Assembly (NCBI RefSeq): GCF_000633535.1
Contig: NZ_AYMR01000007.1
Span: forward strand, 1-64,000
Source: Leifsonia aquatica H1aii
GTDB lineage: Bacteria > Actinomycetota > Actinomycetes > Actinomycetales > Microbacteriaceae
Direction of reading: 5' to 3'
DNA length: 64,000 nt
The notes beneath the pieces were generated by a model that made no database searches, was not told the origin of the DNA, and saw only the letters and a list, made by a program, of their open reading frames with translations. The position numbers and the translations under genes are program-made. Positions within the stretch are counted from its first letter, which is position 1; every line of letters starts with the position of its first letter. Positions 7,053 through 14,462 of the stretch are shown here, one piece after another.

Positions 7053-8144
7053 TTGAGCCACCGATGGTTGCACGTGGCTGTCTGGGCAGGCATAGTTGTC
7101 GGGCTCGGAGGGCTTGTAACTGCCATCGCGCTCCTTCCTCCCCTTCTTGTTGCGGCGGATTCGGCCGATGCGTCGCCGGACGCTCTGGCATCGGCGATTG
7201 CGTCGGCCAGGCAAGCGATGCTCTTTGCCGCAGGCGGACTGATTGCGGTCGTCACGCTCGGATTCACTTGGTATCGAGACCGAATGACTCGCGCGACTGT
7301 CGAGTTGACGCGTGACGAGAATCGGACTAGCCGATACACAGAAGCTGTCACCCAGCTTGGTGACCAAACCAGCATCGCTATTCGGTTGGGAGGAATCTAT
7401 GCGCTGGAACGAATCGCTTTGGATTCGCTTCGAGACCGCCAGACCATATTGGATGTCGTCACCGCTTTTGTTCGTCATGCCCGGGCGCGTTCCGTGCCCG
7501 ACCTACCAGCACAGCTATCCGAAGATGTCAGCGCCGCCGTGCTCGTTATCGCTCGAATCACTGCCATGCCCGGAAGGAAAGGTTTCCCGCCGCTCCGTCC
7601 TGTCCGGTTAGAAAACGTGTCCCTGCCTGCGGCGGACTTTAGAGGAGCGGTTCTCAGGGGTGCAGTTGTCTCCGATTGCGTGCTCTCAGGGGCAAGGTTC
7701 GATGGGGTAGACCTTGAACAGAGCAGCTTTGTCGATTCGACGCTAGACCACGCAAGCTTTGAGGCCGCTAACTTGGCGATGTCCGAACTCGTCAGCACCA
7801 GCGCGTCAGGCGCTAAGTTTCAGCGAGCGGTCCTTGCCGACGCGGCTGTCTGGGGGGCGGACTTCACTCGCGCGAATTTTACGGGAGCCGACCTCTCTGG
7901 AATTAGGGGAGGTGATTCGAGTGAGCACGCCCAAATGACGGTCACGTTTCACTCGGCACTCCTCTGGGAGTGCAGCCTCGTGGGAGCCCGACTCGAGGGG
8001 GCGGATTTGGCCAACGCGTCATTGCGAAATGCCAATCTGACCACCGCGGACTTGATGGGCGCACACCTGAGCCGTGTCGATTATGACGACCAGACGCGTT
8101 GGCCCGCCGGATTTGCGCCGCCACGGAGCCGGATTCGGATCTAG
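7053..8144 (+). CDS. Pentapeptide-repeat membrane protein (island cargo)
   Basis: This 363-residue protein has two N-terminal membrane segments (about residues 5-30 and 47-67). A conserved linker follows (RYTEAVTQLGD..SIAIRLGGIYALERIALDS..DRQTILDVVTAFVRHAR, about 95-150). The C-terminal half is made of pentapeptide repeats of the A(D/N)LXX type (LPAADFRGAVLRGA; ADFTRANFTGADL; GADLANASLRNANLTTADLMGAHL), which fold as a right-handed beta-helix. The family is common in actinobacterial accessory DNA, but its function is unknown. The TTG start is preceded by AAGGGG. Lower-GC codon use than its neighbours, and its position inside the tRNA island, show that it was transferred. Possible roles such as stress or phage defence are only guesses. 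Confidence 0.88.
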   Translation: MSHRWLHVAVWAGIVVGLGGLVTAIALLPPLLVAADSADASPDALASAIASARQAMLFAAGGLIAVVTLGFTWYRDRMTRATVELTRDENRTSRYTEAVTQLGDQTSIAIRLGGIYALERIALDSLRDRQTILDVVTAFVRHARARSVPDLPAQLSEDVSAAVLVIARITAMPGRKGFPPLRPVRLENVSLPAADFRGAVLRGAVVSDCVLSGARFDGVDLEQSSFVDSTLDHASFEAANLAMSELVSTSASGAKFQRAVLADAAVWGADFTRANFTGADLSGIRGGDSSEHAQMTVTFHSALLWECSLVGARLEGADLANASLRNANLTTADLMGAHLSRVDYDDQTRWPAGFAPPRSRIRI

Positions 8145-8186
8145 CTGCGATCGCCGTCGTATGAAGCGTGGACGGTGGCGCGCTGG

Positions 8187-8372
8187 TCAGGCTTTGACGT
8201 TCGCTCCCCACGCGATCGCGAGGCTTAGCGCCGCGTGCCGGAGGTCGTGAATCGTCAGCTCTGCAGGAGCCACGGACCGCTTCTTCGCATAGACAAACCA
8301 GCCCTTGCGCTGATCCGGCCGCCGCTGGTGGACGACCCCGTCGCCGAAGACCAGGCCCTGCTCGGTTTGCCA
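8187..8372 (-). pseudogene. Tyrosine integrase/recombinase remnant (catalytic C-terminal fragment)
   Basis: Reading the minus strand from 8372 to the stop at 8187 gives 61 residues that end in LTIHDLRHAALSLAIAWGANVKA. HDLRH is the box II His-x-x-Arg signature of phage-type tyrosine integrases and is normally followed by A.SL.I..GA..K. The catalytic tyrosine segment is missing because the frame stops right after GANVKA. Upstream the frame is closed by a stop, and the sequence switches abruptly to unrelated surface-protein sequence at about 8372. It is therefore truncated at both ends and cannot be functional. Its place just inside attR fits the integrase that once inserted the island. Confidence 0.82.
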
Positions 8373-8682
8373 TCACCAACGCCTGCAACCTCGCGCTTCG
8401 TGACGTCAAGGTCGAGGAGAGTGCGTTCACCGGGACCTGCACGCTGAGCGAGATCGACTGCCCGGCCGAGTTCGCCTCCGTTGCACCCACCGTCACATGC
8501 ACAGCCACATTGTCACCACGGCCGCCGACGTGAAGGCGCGACGGGTGTCCGACACAGCGGTTGCAGGCGGTACTCTGGCCAACGGTGCGACTCCGTCCTC
8601 TCCGATCTGTCCAGCTACGTCGTGTCTGTGGAGCCCGGCGGGGTTCTCGACTTCACCGGATCCGCGGCGATGTGACCCGTAG
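8372..8682 (+). pseudogene. Frameshifted fragment of a repeat-domain surface protein
   Basis: Frame one (from 8372) reads ITNACNLALRDVKVEESAFTG and then APTVTCTATL before a stop. From about 8506 a second frame continues HIVTTAADVKARRVSDTAVAGGTLANG to the stop at 8682. Together these match one module of actinobacterial DUF11/DUF7507-like surface repeats, whose usual order is VTNTGN..L..V.V, SLAPGA.VTCTATYTVT.ADV.AG.V.NTA. A frameshift near 8508 and the lack of any start or anchor show that it is a remnant. It abuts the integrase remnant directly, which marks a deletion junction. Confidence 0.6.
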
Positions 8683-8942
8683 GCATCACCGCGGTAGTGC
8701 TGATCGGTGGGGGTGACGTTGCTCACCCGATGTCGTCGCGAAATCTAGCCCGACCGTTTTCGCAGGGCCCGGAGTTCACGCTCCGGGCCCTGTGACGCGT
8801 CGCGATCGGGCGGCCGCGTGACTACATTTTGACTACAACTGGTCGAAATCGAGACCTTTCAGCTGCGATCAGGGAGCATCGACTTCGCTGGCTTTCCGCG
8901 GAATTCGAGAAGTGAGTGCGACGTGGGCAATGCCGGACGAGA
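8683..8942. other. Non-coding right part of the island with hairpin and short direct repeats
   Basis: A perfect 11-bp stem, AGGGCCCGGAG (8764-8774) with CTCCGGGCCCT (8781-8791), could terminate transcription. Two TGACTACA octamers (8819-8826 and 8830-8837) lie about 110 bp from attR, in the position where integrase arm-type sites are often found. I see no gene here. Confidence 0.45.
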
Positions 8943-8968
8943 GTTCAAATCCCACCGGTACCGCCAGA
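8943..8968 (+). repeat. attR: right direct repeat of the tRNA-Ser island
   Basis: This is an exact second copy of 6662-6687, covering the T-loop, T-stem, acceptor 3' strand and CCA of tRNA-Ser. Sequence to its left does not form the remaining tRNA, so it is not a second gene. Confidence 0.9.
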
Positions 8969-8969
8969 A

Positions 8970-9014
8970 CGAAGCCCCCGCATTCCCGTGTTCGCATGGG
9001 AGGCGGGGGTTTTC
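8970..9014 (+). terminator. Original tRNA-Ser terminator, now after attR
   Basis: CCCCCGC (8975-8981) pairs with GCGGGGG (9003-9009), followed by TTTTC. It closely resembles in layout the terminator after the intact tRNA and was presumably displaced here by the insertion. Confidence 0.75.
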
Positions 9015-9111
9015 GCGTTCCGGGAAAGAGCCATACACGGCTCGCTCGGGCGGCACTCTTGGCATTCGCGGTGCGACTCGATCCGTGCCGGGGCATTGAG
9101 CCCAGCGGTCG

Positions 9112-9594
9112 CTAGCGCCCCGCCGTTCCCGGTTGCGTCGCGGCGATGATCGCCCGGGAACCGCCCGGCCAGCCGTCCCATCCACGCAGGTAGAGGCGGT
9201 AGGTGCTCGCGACATGGAGGGAGCGCGCGACGCGCTGCGCCTGGGAGTCGGGGAACCGTTCGCCGTTGCGCGTCACCTGCAACGTGCCGCAGTCGGCGGT
9301 CGAGATGTCCCAGTCGGTGCCGAGGAACCCGCTCTTCCCGTACACCGCGTGGTGCGCGGTGGCGGTGATCGTGCAGACGGCTTGCGACTGCACGTTCCAC
9401 CACATCCCGTCGACGACGAGGGAGGTCATGACGTACCCCATCATCGCGAACGCGACGCCGGCCACCACGAGCCCGAAGAGCGCCGACCGGGGCCGTCGAC
9501 GCAGAGAGGTCATCGGCGCCATCGGGCGATGCCGGGTCGGCGGGCGCGACTCGAACTGCTCCTGCAACCGGTCTGCCACACTCTTCCGCGCCAT
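9112..9594 (-). CDS. Hypothetical single-pass membrane protein
   Basis: No named family is recognised. The 160-residue product has a basic, Arg-rich N-terminus (about residues 1-37), one membrane helix (about 39-62, ALFGLVVAGVAFAMMGYVMTSLVV) and an outer domain of about 95 residues. That domain has two cysteines (VCTITATAHHAVYG and DCGTLQVTRNGERF) which probably form a disulfide. The ATG at 9594 is preceded by GGAGGGGC. It begins just beyond the island's right boundary and is oriented towards it. Confidence 0.78.
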   Translation of the reverse strand: MARKSVADRLQEQFESRPPTRHRPMAPMTSLRRRPRSALFGLVVAGVAFAMMGYVMTSLVVDGMWWNVQSQAVCTITATAHHAVYGKSGFLGTDWDISTADCGTLQVTRNGERFPDSQAQRVARSLHVASTYRLYLRGWDGWPGGSRAIIAATQPGTAGR

Positions 9595-9768
9595 CGCCCC
9601 TCCCTCGCCGATCGTAGGGCATGGGGTGCCCGATGCGATGCCGCGGCGGACCGTCAAAGCTGCCGCGGACCGGGTGGGCCCGCCCATCGCATTCATGACC
9701 GGTTTCGCATGGCCGGAAACGACGCCGTGCTTCAGACTGGAGCGGGTGGATACTCGGAGCGGAGCATC

Positions 9769-10344
9769 ATGAACAGTGCGACTCGGACCGCAGCGGGAGC
9801 CGGAGCAGGCGTGGCGCTCGCCGCGTGCATCGTGCTCCTGGCCGGCTGCACCTCGCCCACCCCGACGCCCACCGCGTCCGCATCCGCTCCGACCACAATG
9901 ACCGCGACGGCGACCCCGACCTCCCTCCCGACACCGACCGGCACTCCCACTCCCACGCCCACCGCCTTCGCCGACCTGTCGATCGGGATGTGTCTGACCG
10001 AACTCGCCGGGTCCCTGCAAGTCGAATCCGGAACGGTGACCGTCGTGCCGTGCTCGGAGGCGCACAGCTCCGAGGTCTACAGCCTCCCTGGTCTTCCGGG
10101 CGACGCGTATCCCGGTGATGAGAGCGTCGCGGCCTCGGCGTCCGACGCCTGTACGAACGACTTCACCGGCTACGTCGGTCAGAGCGTCTCCGTCTCCGAC
10201 CTCGACCCGGGCGTGTACGTGCCCGACCAGGCCGGCTGGGCGAGCGGCGAACGACGGGCGGTCTGCGTCGTGTTCTACCCGAAGGGCGACGTGGTCGGCA
10301 GCCTGAAGGGAATCGGCGCGACCCCGCCGCAGCTCGGGCCGTAG
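9769..10344 (+). CDS. Lipoprotein with septum-formation-like domain
   Basis: The 191-residue product has a lipoprotein signal peptide (lipobox LLAGC, Cys27) and a Thr/Pro/Ser/Ala linker (about 28-66). The C-terminal domain reads FADLSIGMCLTE..TVTVVPCSEAHSSEVYSL..ACTNDFTGYV..GVYVPDQAGWASGERRAVCVVF. The pattern VPCSEAHxxEVY plus paired cysteines is typical of the actinobacterial septum-formation domain (Pfam PF13845), found in secreted or membrane-anchored proteins of poorly defined role. It is predicted to be tethered to the outer face of the membrane and appears to be monocistronic. Confidence 0.8.
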   Translation: MNSATRTAAGAGAGVALAACIVLLAGCTSPTPTPTASASAPTTMTATATPTSLPTPTGTPTPTPTAFADLSIGMCLTELAGSLQVESGTVTVVPCSEAHSSEVYSLPGLPGDAYPGDESVAASASDACTNDFTGYVGQSVSVSDLDPGVYVPDQAGWASGERRAVCVVFYPKGDVVGSLKGIGATPPQLGP

Positions 10345-10372
10345 TGACGGCGAACCTTGCCGCCGGTCATCC

Positions 10373-10879
10373 CTACCCGCGGGTGAGGAACGCGAGTTCG
10401 ACGACCCAGCGGGTCTTGCGAGGCTCCGTGCGAGGGTCGGTCAGGTAGGTCTCGCAGCGCGAGGCGAACGCCTCTCCCTCGGGATGCGGTTCCGTGTCCA
10501 GTCGAAGTCCGTGGTCGCGGACCCAGGCGTGCAGAAGACGGTTCGCGGCGAGCGATTTCGCCCGGTACGCGAGCACGGCGTAGTCCCCGGCAGGGATGAC
10601 GCCGGTCGCGACGCGATCGTCCGCCGCCCCGGACTCCGCGGCGACACCGACCTCGATCTGCATCTGGTCGGACATGTTCACGACGTGGAGGCGGAGGAAG
10701 AACGGGCCGCTCGGCTCGACGCCGTGCTCGTCGAGCCATGCGATCAGTTCCGCGAGCAGCCGGTCGCGGTGGGAGAGCATCGTCCGGAACGGGACGGTCT
10801 CGCGGATCCCGAGAGTCGCGACGGCCGGACGGGCCACCAGTGCGGGGCCGCTCACGATGTCCAATCCGCTCGTGCTCAC
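10373..10879 (-). CDS. GyrI-like (AraC effector-binding fold) small-molecule-binding protein
   Basis: This 168-residue stand-alone GyrI-like domain contains ARPAVATLGIRETVPFRTM near the start, GPFFLRLHVVNMSDQMQIEVGV in the middle and RVATGVIPAGDYAVLAYR later. These are the family's conserved blocks. Such domains bind small hydrophobic ligands in MDR regulators or stand alone as sequestering proteins; no DNA-binding domain is present. The GTG start at 10879 overlaps the stop of the upstream DUF1801 gene by four bases (GTGA), so the two are co-translated. The partner and ligand are unknown. Confidence 0.8.
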   Translation of the reverse strand: MSTSGLDIVSGPALVARPAVATLGIRETVPFRTMLSHRDRLLAELIAWLDEHGVEPSGPFFLRLHVVNMSDQMQIEVGVAAESGAADDRVATGVIPAGDYAVLAYRAKSLAANRLLHAWVRDHGLRLDTEPHPEGEAFASRCETYLTDPRTEPRKTRWVVELAFLTRG

Positions 10880-11361
10880 GTCGCATCCCGGCGCCGAGCC
10901 GTCGCCGTCGTGCGTTTCCCGACCCCGGGAACGGAGGTGGCCTGCCGCATCCAGGTGGCGAGCCGCTCGTCGTCCAGGTCGTCGAGGGAGGCGAGCTCGA
11001 CTCCCCGGGTGGCCGTGCCCATCCCGACCGGGGTGACGGGCGGGATCGGCTCGAGGCGCACGCCGTTGATGAACATGAGCTTCACGTGACCGGCGAAACC
11101 GCCGCAGCTGAAGCACCATCCGTCGCCGACGCCGTAGTACGCCATGCCCCATTTCACCGAACGGTGCAGGCCGGGGAGGGTCGCGGCAGCCAGCGCGTCG
11201 ACGGCTTCGGCGATGCCCCGCTGCGGCTGTGGGAGGCTCGCGATGTAGGCGAAGACCGGTGCATCGCCCACGGCCGCCTTGGCCGGGCTCGCACGGCCGG
11301 TCATCGCCGCGGGAAGGGCCGTCCCGTCGGGACGAGTCGCCGCATCGTCGTCGCCGCTCAT
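10876..11361 (-). CDS. DUF1801 (YdhG-like) domain protein
   Basis: This 161-residue cytoplasmic protein has the DUF1801 fold. Characteristic blocks are APVFAYIASLPQPQRGIAEAVDAL, LHRSVKWGMAYYGVGDGWCFSCGGFAGHVKLMFINGVRLEPIP and the C-terminal LDDERLATWMRQA. Distant relatives include the Bacillus frataxin-like protein Fra/YdhG, but conservation is too weak to assign an iron role here. The first 25 residues are a poorly conserved polar extension. It is the first gene of a two-gene operon with the GyrI-like protein. Confidence 0.82.
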   Translation of the reverse strand: MSGDDDAATRPDGTALPAAMTGRASPAKAAVGDAPVFAYIASLPQPQRGIAEAVDALAAATLPGLHRSVKWGMAYYGVGDGWCFSCGGFAGHVKLMFINGVRLEPIPPVTPVGMGTATRGVELASLDDLDDERLATWMRQATSVPGVGKRTTATARRRDAT

Positions 11362-11428
11362 GGCGTGATCGTATCCCCGTCCGTCGTCCTCGGGGAACCG
11401 ATGCGGAGATCGCGGCAGCTGCGGAGCG

Positions 11429-11974
11429 TCACATGCAGAGCGCGGTCGCGCGATCGAAGTAGAGACGTGCCGGGGCGAGGGAGGCTGCCCCGGACGCCGA
11501 CGCATAGGCGGCTCGGAGGGATTCGAGGTCTGCGGTCTCCGCGGGCGAAAGCTGGGGATAGCACCGGGCGGCGACAGCCGCCGCGAAGTCGTTCATGCCG
11601 GCTCCGACGCCCGGCACCGACGAGCCGTCCCCGCTGTCGTCCAGCTCCGACTTCGCCAGCGCCCACAGTTGGTCCAGCGATGCCTGCTCGGGCGTGATCT
11701 GCTCGCCGGATCGCGGCGCAGGCACGGTCTGCGGCGGATCGCTCGCCCGGTGGCTCGAGTGAGGAATCGGGTGGAACACGCCGGAACCGAGGGTGGCCGC
11801 GAGCGCCGTCCCTGCCCCGCCGACGATCAGCACCGCCGCCGCCGCGACGAGGAGCCCCGCGAGGGCGGGTCGTGCCGTGCGCTGGCGGGTGGTGGCCGCC
11901 TCATCGAGCACGCGGACCTTGACATCGGCACGCAGCTGGGCGATGTCGTCTCCGGTGGGTGGATCAGCCTTCAT
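11429..11974 (-). CDS. Hypothetical membrane protein, partner of the ECF sigma factor
   Basis: This 181-residue protein has a short cytoplasmic N-terminus (about 1-38), one membrane helix (about 39-63, AGLLVAAAAVLIVGGAGTALAATL) and an extracytoplasmic domain. It overlaps the 3' end of the sigma factor gene by 11 bases, the usual position of an anti-sigma factor. However, the N-terminal segment is short and lacks the zinc-binding HxxxCxxC motif, so it is not a classical ZAS-type anti-sigma factor. The outer domain (QASLDQLWALAKSEL..ARCYPQL) is unfamiliar. It may be a sensor or a new type of regulator for the sigma factor. Confidence 0.75.
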   Translation of the reverse strand: MKADPPTGDDIAQLRADVKVRVLDEAATTRQRTARPALAGLLVAAAAVLIVGGAGTALAATLGSGVFHPIPHSSHRASDPPQTVPAPRSGEQITPEQASLDQLWALAKSELDDSGDGSSVPGVGAGMNDFAAAVAARCYPQLSPAETADLESLRAAYASASGAASLAPARLYFDRATALCM

Positions 11975-12500
11975 GCTCGATCACTTCCTTCCGCAGACGC
12001 GCGCGACTCCGTGCCACGCGCTGCTTGATGGCGCCGACACTGCTCCCCAGCAGGGTGGCGACCTCCGTGTAGGGGCGTCCCTCGACGAGGCACAGTTCGC
12101 ACACCCGCTGGTCCACCGGGTCCAGCCGCCCGATCGCATCCATGACCCAGCGCAGACGATCCCGGGCGTCCGGATCGTCGTCCCACGGGAGGTCCTCGGG
12201 GAGCGGATCCGACCGGTTCCGCCGGCGCGCGCGGGCGAGGTTGCGAGCGTGGTTGCGACAGGTGACGAGCAGCCACGGGAGCGCGGACGTGTCGACCAGA
12301 CGGATGCGATGCGCGTTCCGCCACAGCGTCACGAACGTGTCCTGCAGGAGCTCTTCGACATCGTGCCGGTCGGCCGCGAGCGCCCAGGCATAGCGGGTGA
12401 CGGCCGTCGAATGCCGGTCGTACAGCTCCGCCAGCGCTCGTGCCTCACCCCGCTCGACGCGTTGGAGCAGACCCGCGTCGCTCGCCCCTGTGCTCTCCAT
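11964..12500 (-). CDS. RNA polymerase ECF-type sigma factor
   Basis: This 178-residue sigma-70 family protein has only regions 2 and 4. Region 2 spans about residues 15-85 (ALAELYDRHSTAVTRYAWALAADRHDVEELLQDTFVTLWRNAHRI..LPWLLVTCRNHARNLAR). Region 4 spans about 115-172 (LDPVDQRVCELCLVEGRPYTEVATLLGSSVGAIKQRVARSRARLRKEV), with its helix-turn-helix at YTEVATLLGSSVGAIKQR. The ATG at 12500 is preceded by GAGGGGG; a GTG six bases upstream is less likely. It is co-transcribed with the overlapping membrane protein gene. The regulon is unknown, and no matching promoter pair could be identified by eye. Confidence 0.92.
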   Translation of the reverse strand: MESTGASDAGLLQRVERGEARALAELYDRHSTAVTRYAWALAADRHDVEELLQDTFVTLWRNAHRIRLVDTSALPWLLVTCRNHARNLARARRRNRSDPLPEDLPWDDDPDARDRLRWVMDAIGRLDPVDQRVCELCLVEGRPYTEVATLLGSSVGAIKQRVARSRARLRKEVIEHEG

Positions 12501-12581
12501 CGGCACCCCCTCGGTTAAAGAATGTCGCGGGAACGCCGAAGGTCACAGATACTTGCAGCAGGCGACGAATGGAGGGGTGCA

Positions 12582-12755
12582 GTGACGCACACGATCTTCG
12601 TCGCGGTCTACCTGGTCCTGATGGGCGCGATCATCGTCGCCCTGGACGTTCTCTTCCTCCGTCAGCACTTCTGGTGGCGGCTGGGCACGAACATCGGGAT
12701 CGTCGTCGTCTTCGCGATCGTCTACCTCGTCTGGCTCAAGAACGCCTTCCGATAG
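12582..12755 (+). CDS. Small two-helix membrane protein
   Basis: This 57-residue protein is almost entirely two membrane helices (about 4-24, IFVAVYLVLMGAIIVALDVLFL, and 32-52, LGTNIGIVVVFAIVYLVWL) joined by a short RQHFWWR loop and ending LKNAFR. The GTG at 12582 is preceded by GGAGGGG. It lies divergent from the sigma factor operon. It resembles small conserved actinobacterial membrane proteins, and its function is unknown. Confidence 0.8.
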   Translation: MTHTIFVAVYLVLMGAIIVALDVLFLRQHFWWRLGTNIGIVVVFAIVYLVWLKNAFR

Positions 12756-12889
12756 CCCGACACCGTCGCTGGGCCCGCCCTTTCCGGCTCCGTCCGCCCG
12801 CTGTCGCGGCTGCGGCCTCAGGACCTTCCTCGTGAGAGTCCCGCGCGCGCTCGATGCGATCGCGCCCGCACGCGACCGCGGGTTCTGCC

Positions 12890-12934
12890 TTGACAGATCG
12901 GTGGCAGCGAGGCATATTTGGATTTCATCCAAAT
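12890..12934 (+). promoter_or_regulatory. Promoter and operator of the family-5 ABC importer operon
   Basis: A perfect -35 TTGACA (12890-12895) is followed 17 bp later by CATATT. Overlapping the -10 and start region is a perfect inverted repeat, ATTTGGAT-TTC-ATCCAAAT (12916-12934). Its core TTGGAT-N3-ATCCAA recurs twice before the agmatine deiminase gene (18735-18766). Binding there would block RNA polymerase. The TetR protein encoded at the end of this operon is the obvious candidate. Confidence 0.8.
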
Positions 12935-12955
12935 CCTATTTCTAGCGAGGGCCTG

Positions 12956-14461
12956 ATGCGACGAAGCACTGTACTCGCGGCGGTGGTCAGTACCGCTGCT
13001 GTTCTCTCTCTGGGACTCTCGGGGTGCTCCGGCGCCGATGCGGCCGCCGGGACCACCCTGCATGTGATCCGATCGGAGTCGTTCGACGGCTGGAACCCCG
13101 ACTCGGCGGCCGCGTACGCGACCTATCAGACGTTGGACAACGTCCTCGAGCCGTTGGTGAAGTCGAATCCGAACGGGCATTCGATCGATCCCGGCATCGC
13201 CACCGCGTGGACGTACGACGACGCCGCGCGCACGTGGACCTTCACGCTCCGGCCCGATGTGAAGTTCAGCGACGGCGCACCGGTGACGCCCGCGGACGTG
13301 ATCTTCTCGGCCGGTGTGTGGGCGAAGGGCAAGAACTACGGCTCCCTGTACTCGGACATCAGCAGTGTCACCTCGCCGGACGCGCACACGGTGGTCTTCC
13401 ACATGTCGGACGCCAATACCATCCTCCCGGTGCTGATGACCTGGAGCTCGTCCGGTATCTTCCCGCGGGACTTCGGGGGCAGAAGCGAGGACGCGTACTG
13501 GCAGAAGCCGGTCGGGGCCGGAGCCTACGCCGTGCAGTCGTGGTCCACAGGCGGTCAGACGGTGCTGACCGCCAACACGCACTACTACGAGAAGGTCGGC
13601 GTCACGAAGGTCGTCATCGACACCGTCACCGATTCGAACCAGGGCGCCGCGATGCTCCAGTCCGGGCAGGCCGACATCTCCCAGTACCTGGCGCCGCAGG
13701 ACGCGAGCATCTACGGGTCCAACCTGAAAGCCCTTCCCTCGAGCCAGATCGAGCACCTCAGCTTCAACACCACCCGCGCACCACTGGACGACATCCACGT
13801 GCGCAAGGCGATCGCCTACGCCATCGACTATCCGGCGATCGTGAAGGGTGCGTTCAAGGGTTACGGCACGAATGCTCCCGGGATCATCCCCTCGGGGCTC
13901 GCGAACTGGTCCGCTCCGGACGTGCCCGGGTACGGACTCGACCTCGAGAAGGCCAAGGCTGAGCTCGCCCTCGCGGCGACGAAGCCGACGACCCTCGAGG
14001 TCGTCTACGACGCGTCCAACGAGGCGGACAACGACGTCGCCCAGATCCTCAAGCAGAATCTGAACGCGATCGGCATCCAGCTCACGCTGAGCCCGCTGGA
14101 GACCGGCGCCTTCCTCGACAAGGCCTACGGCCTGTCCTCCGACCTGGTGATCTGGTCCTACGGCGCGGTCTCGCCCGATGTCGTCGACCCCCTGGCGTGG
14201 ATCAGCGGCACATCCTGGCTCTTCAGCGGCGTCAACACCGACGAGGTCACCCAGCAGTTCCGCGCGTATGCGTCCGCCCCGGACGCGGCTGCCAAGCAGG
14301 CGATCGTCCTAGCGGTCCAGGACACGGGAATCACCGAGCTTCCGGCCGCGGCCCTCGCGCAGTTCCAGGTGCTCTACGCGGTGACGCCCCGCGTGCACGG
14401 GTTCGCGCCGACTCCGTGGGGCATGTACCACTGGAGCGAGATCACCCTGGGCGGCAACTGA
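12956..14461 (+). CDS. ABC transporter substrate-binding lipoprotein (family 5)
   Basis: This 501-residue extracytoplasmic solute-binding protein belongs to the oligopeptide/nickel/opine class (SBP_bac_5). It has a lipoprotein signal with lipobox LSGC (Cys24). Typical blocks are GWNPDSAAAYATYQTLDNVLEPLV, the TWTFTLRPDVKFSDGAPVTPADVIFS signature, and SFNTTRAPLDDIHVRKAIAYAIDYPAIV. It delivers a ligand to the two permeases encoded immediately downstream. The ligand cannot be read from sequence. The shared operator and regulator with two agmatine deiminases suggest agmatine, a polyamine or a guanidino compound. Confidence 0.93.
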   Translation: MRRSTVLAAVVSTAAVLSLGLSGCSGADAAAGTTLHVIRSESFDGWNPDSAAAYATYQTLDNVLEPLVKSNPNGHSIDPGIATAWTYDDAARTWTFTLRPDVKFSDGAPVTPADVIFSAGVWAKGKNYGSLYSDISSVTSPDAHTVVFHMSDANTILPVLMTWSSSGIFPRDFGGRSEDAYWQKPVGAGAYAVQSWSTGGQTVLTANTHYYEKVGVTKVVIDTVTDSNQGAAMLQSGQADISQYLAPQDASIYGSNLKALPSSQIEHLSFNTTRAPLDDIHVRKAIAYAIDYPAIVKGAFKGYGTNAPGIIPSGLANWSAPDVPGYGLDLEKAKAELALAATKPTTLEVVYDASNEADNDVAQILKQNLNAIGIQLTLSPLETGAFLDKAYGLSSDLVIWSYGAVSPDVVDPLAWISGTSWLFSGVNTDEVTQQFRAYASAPDAAAKQAIVLAVQDTGITELPAAALAQFQVLYAVTPRVHGFAPTPWGMYHWSEITLGGN

Positions 14462-14462
14462 G

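Larger units (their letters stand above)
6688..8968. mobile_element. Small degenerate integrative island in tRNA-Ser
   Basis: The segment between the two 26-bp tRNA-derived repeats is about 2.3 kb. Its codon use is visibly more AT-rich than its neighbours. It contains one intact gene (a pentapeptide-repeat membrane protein), a C-terminal tyrosine integrase remnant on the minus strand, and a frameshifted fragment of a repeat-type surface protein. With no complete integrase it cannot move by itself. It is best read as the deleted remains of a larger prophage or genomic island that kept one cargo gene. Confidence 0.85.

Noticed and set aside
8943-8968. A second tRNA-Ser gene at the right repeat
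   Set aside because: Only the T-arm, acceptor 3' strand and CCA are present. Upstream bases do not form a D-arm, anticodon arm or 5' acceptor strand. It is the attR copy of the tRNA end.
11429-11974. A canonical zinc-binding anti-sigma factor
   Set aside because: The HxxxCxxC motif is absent and the cytoplasmic part is too short. I kept it as an unclassified partner.
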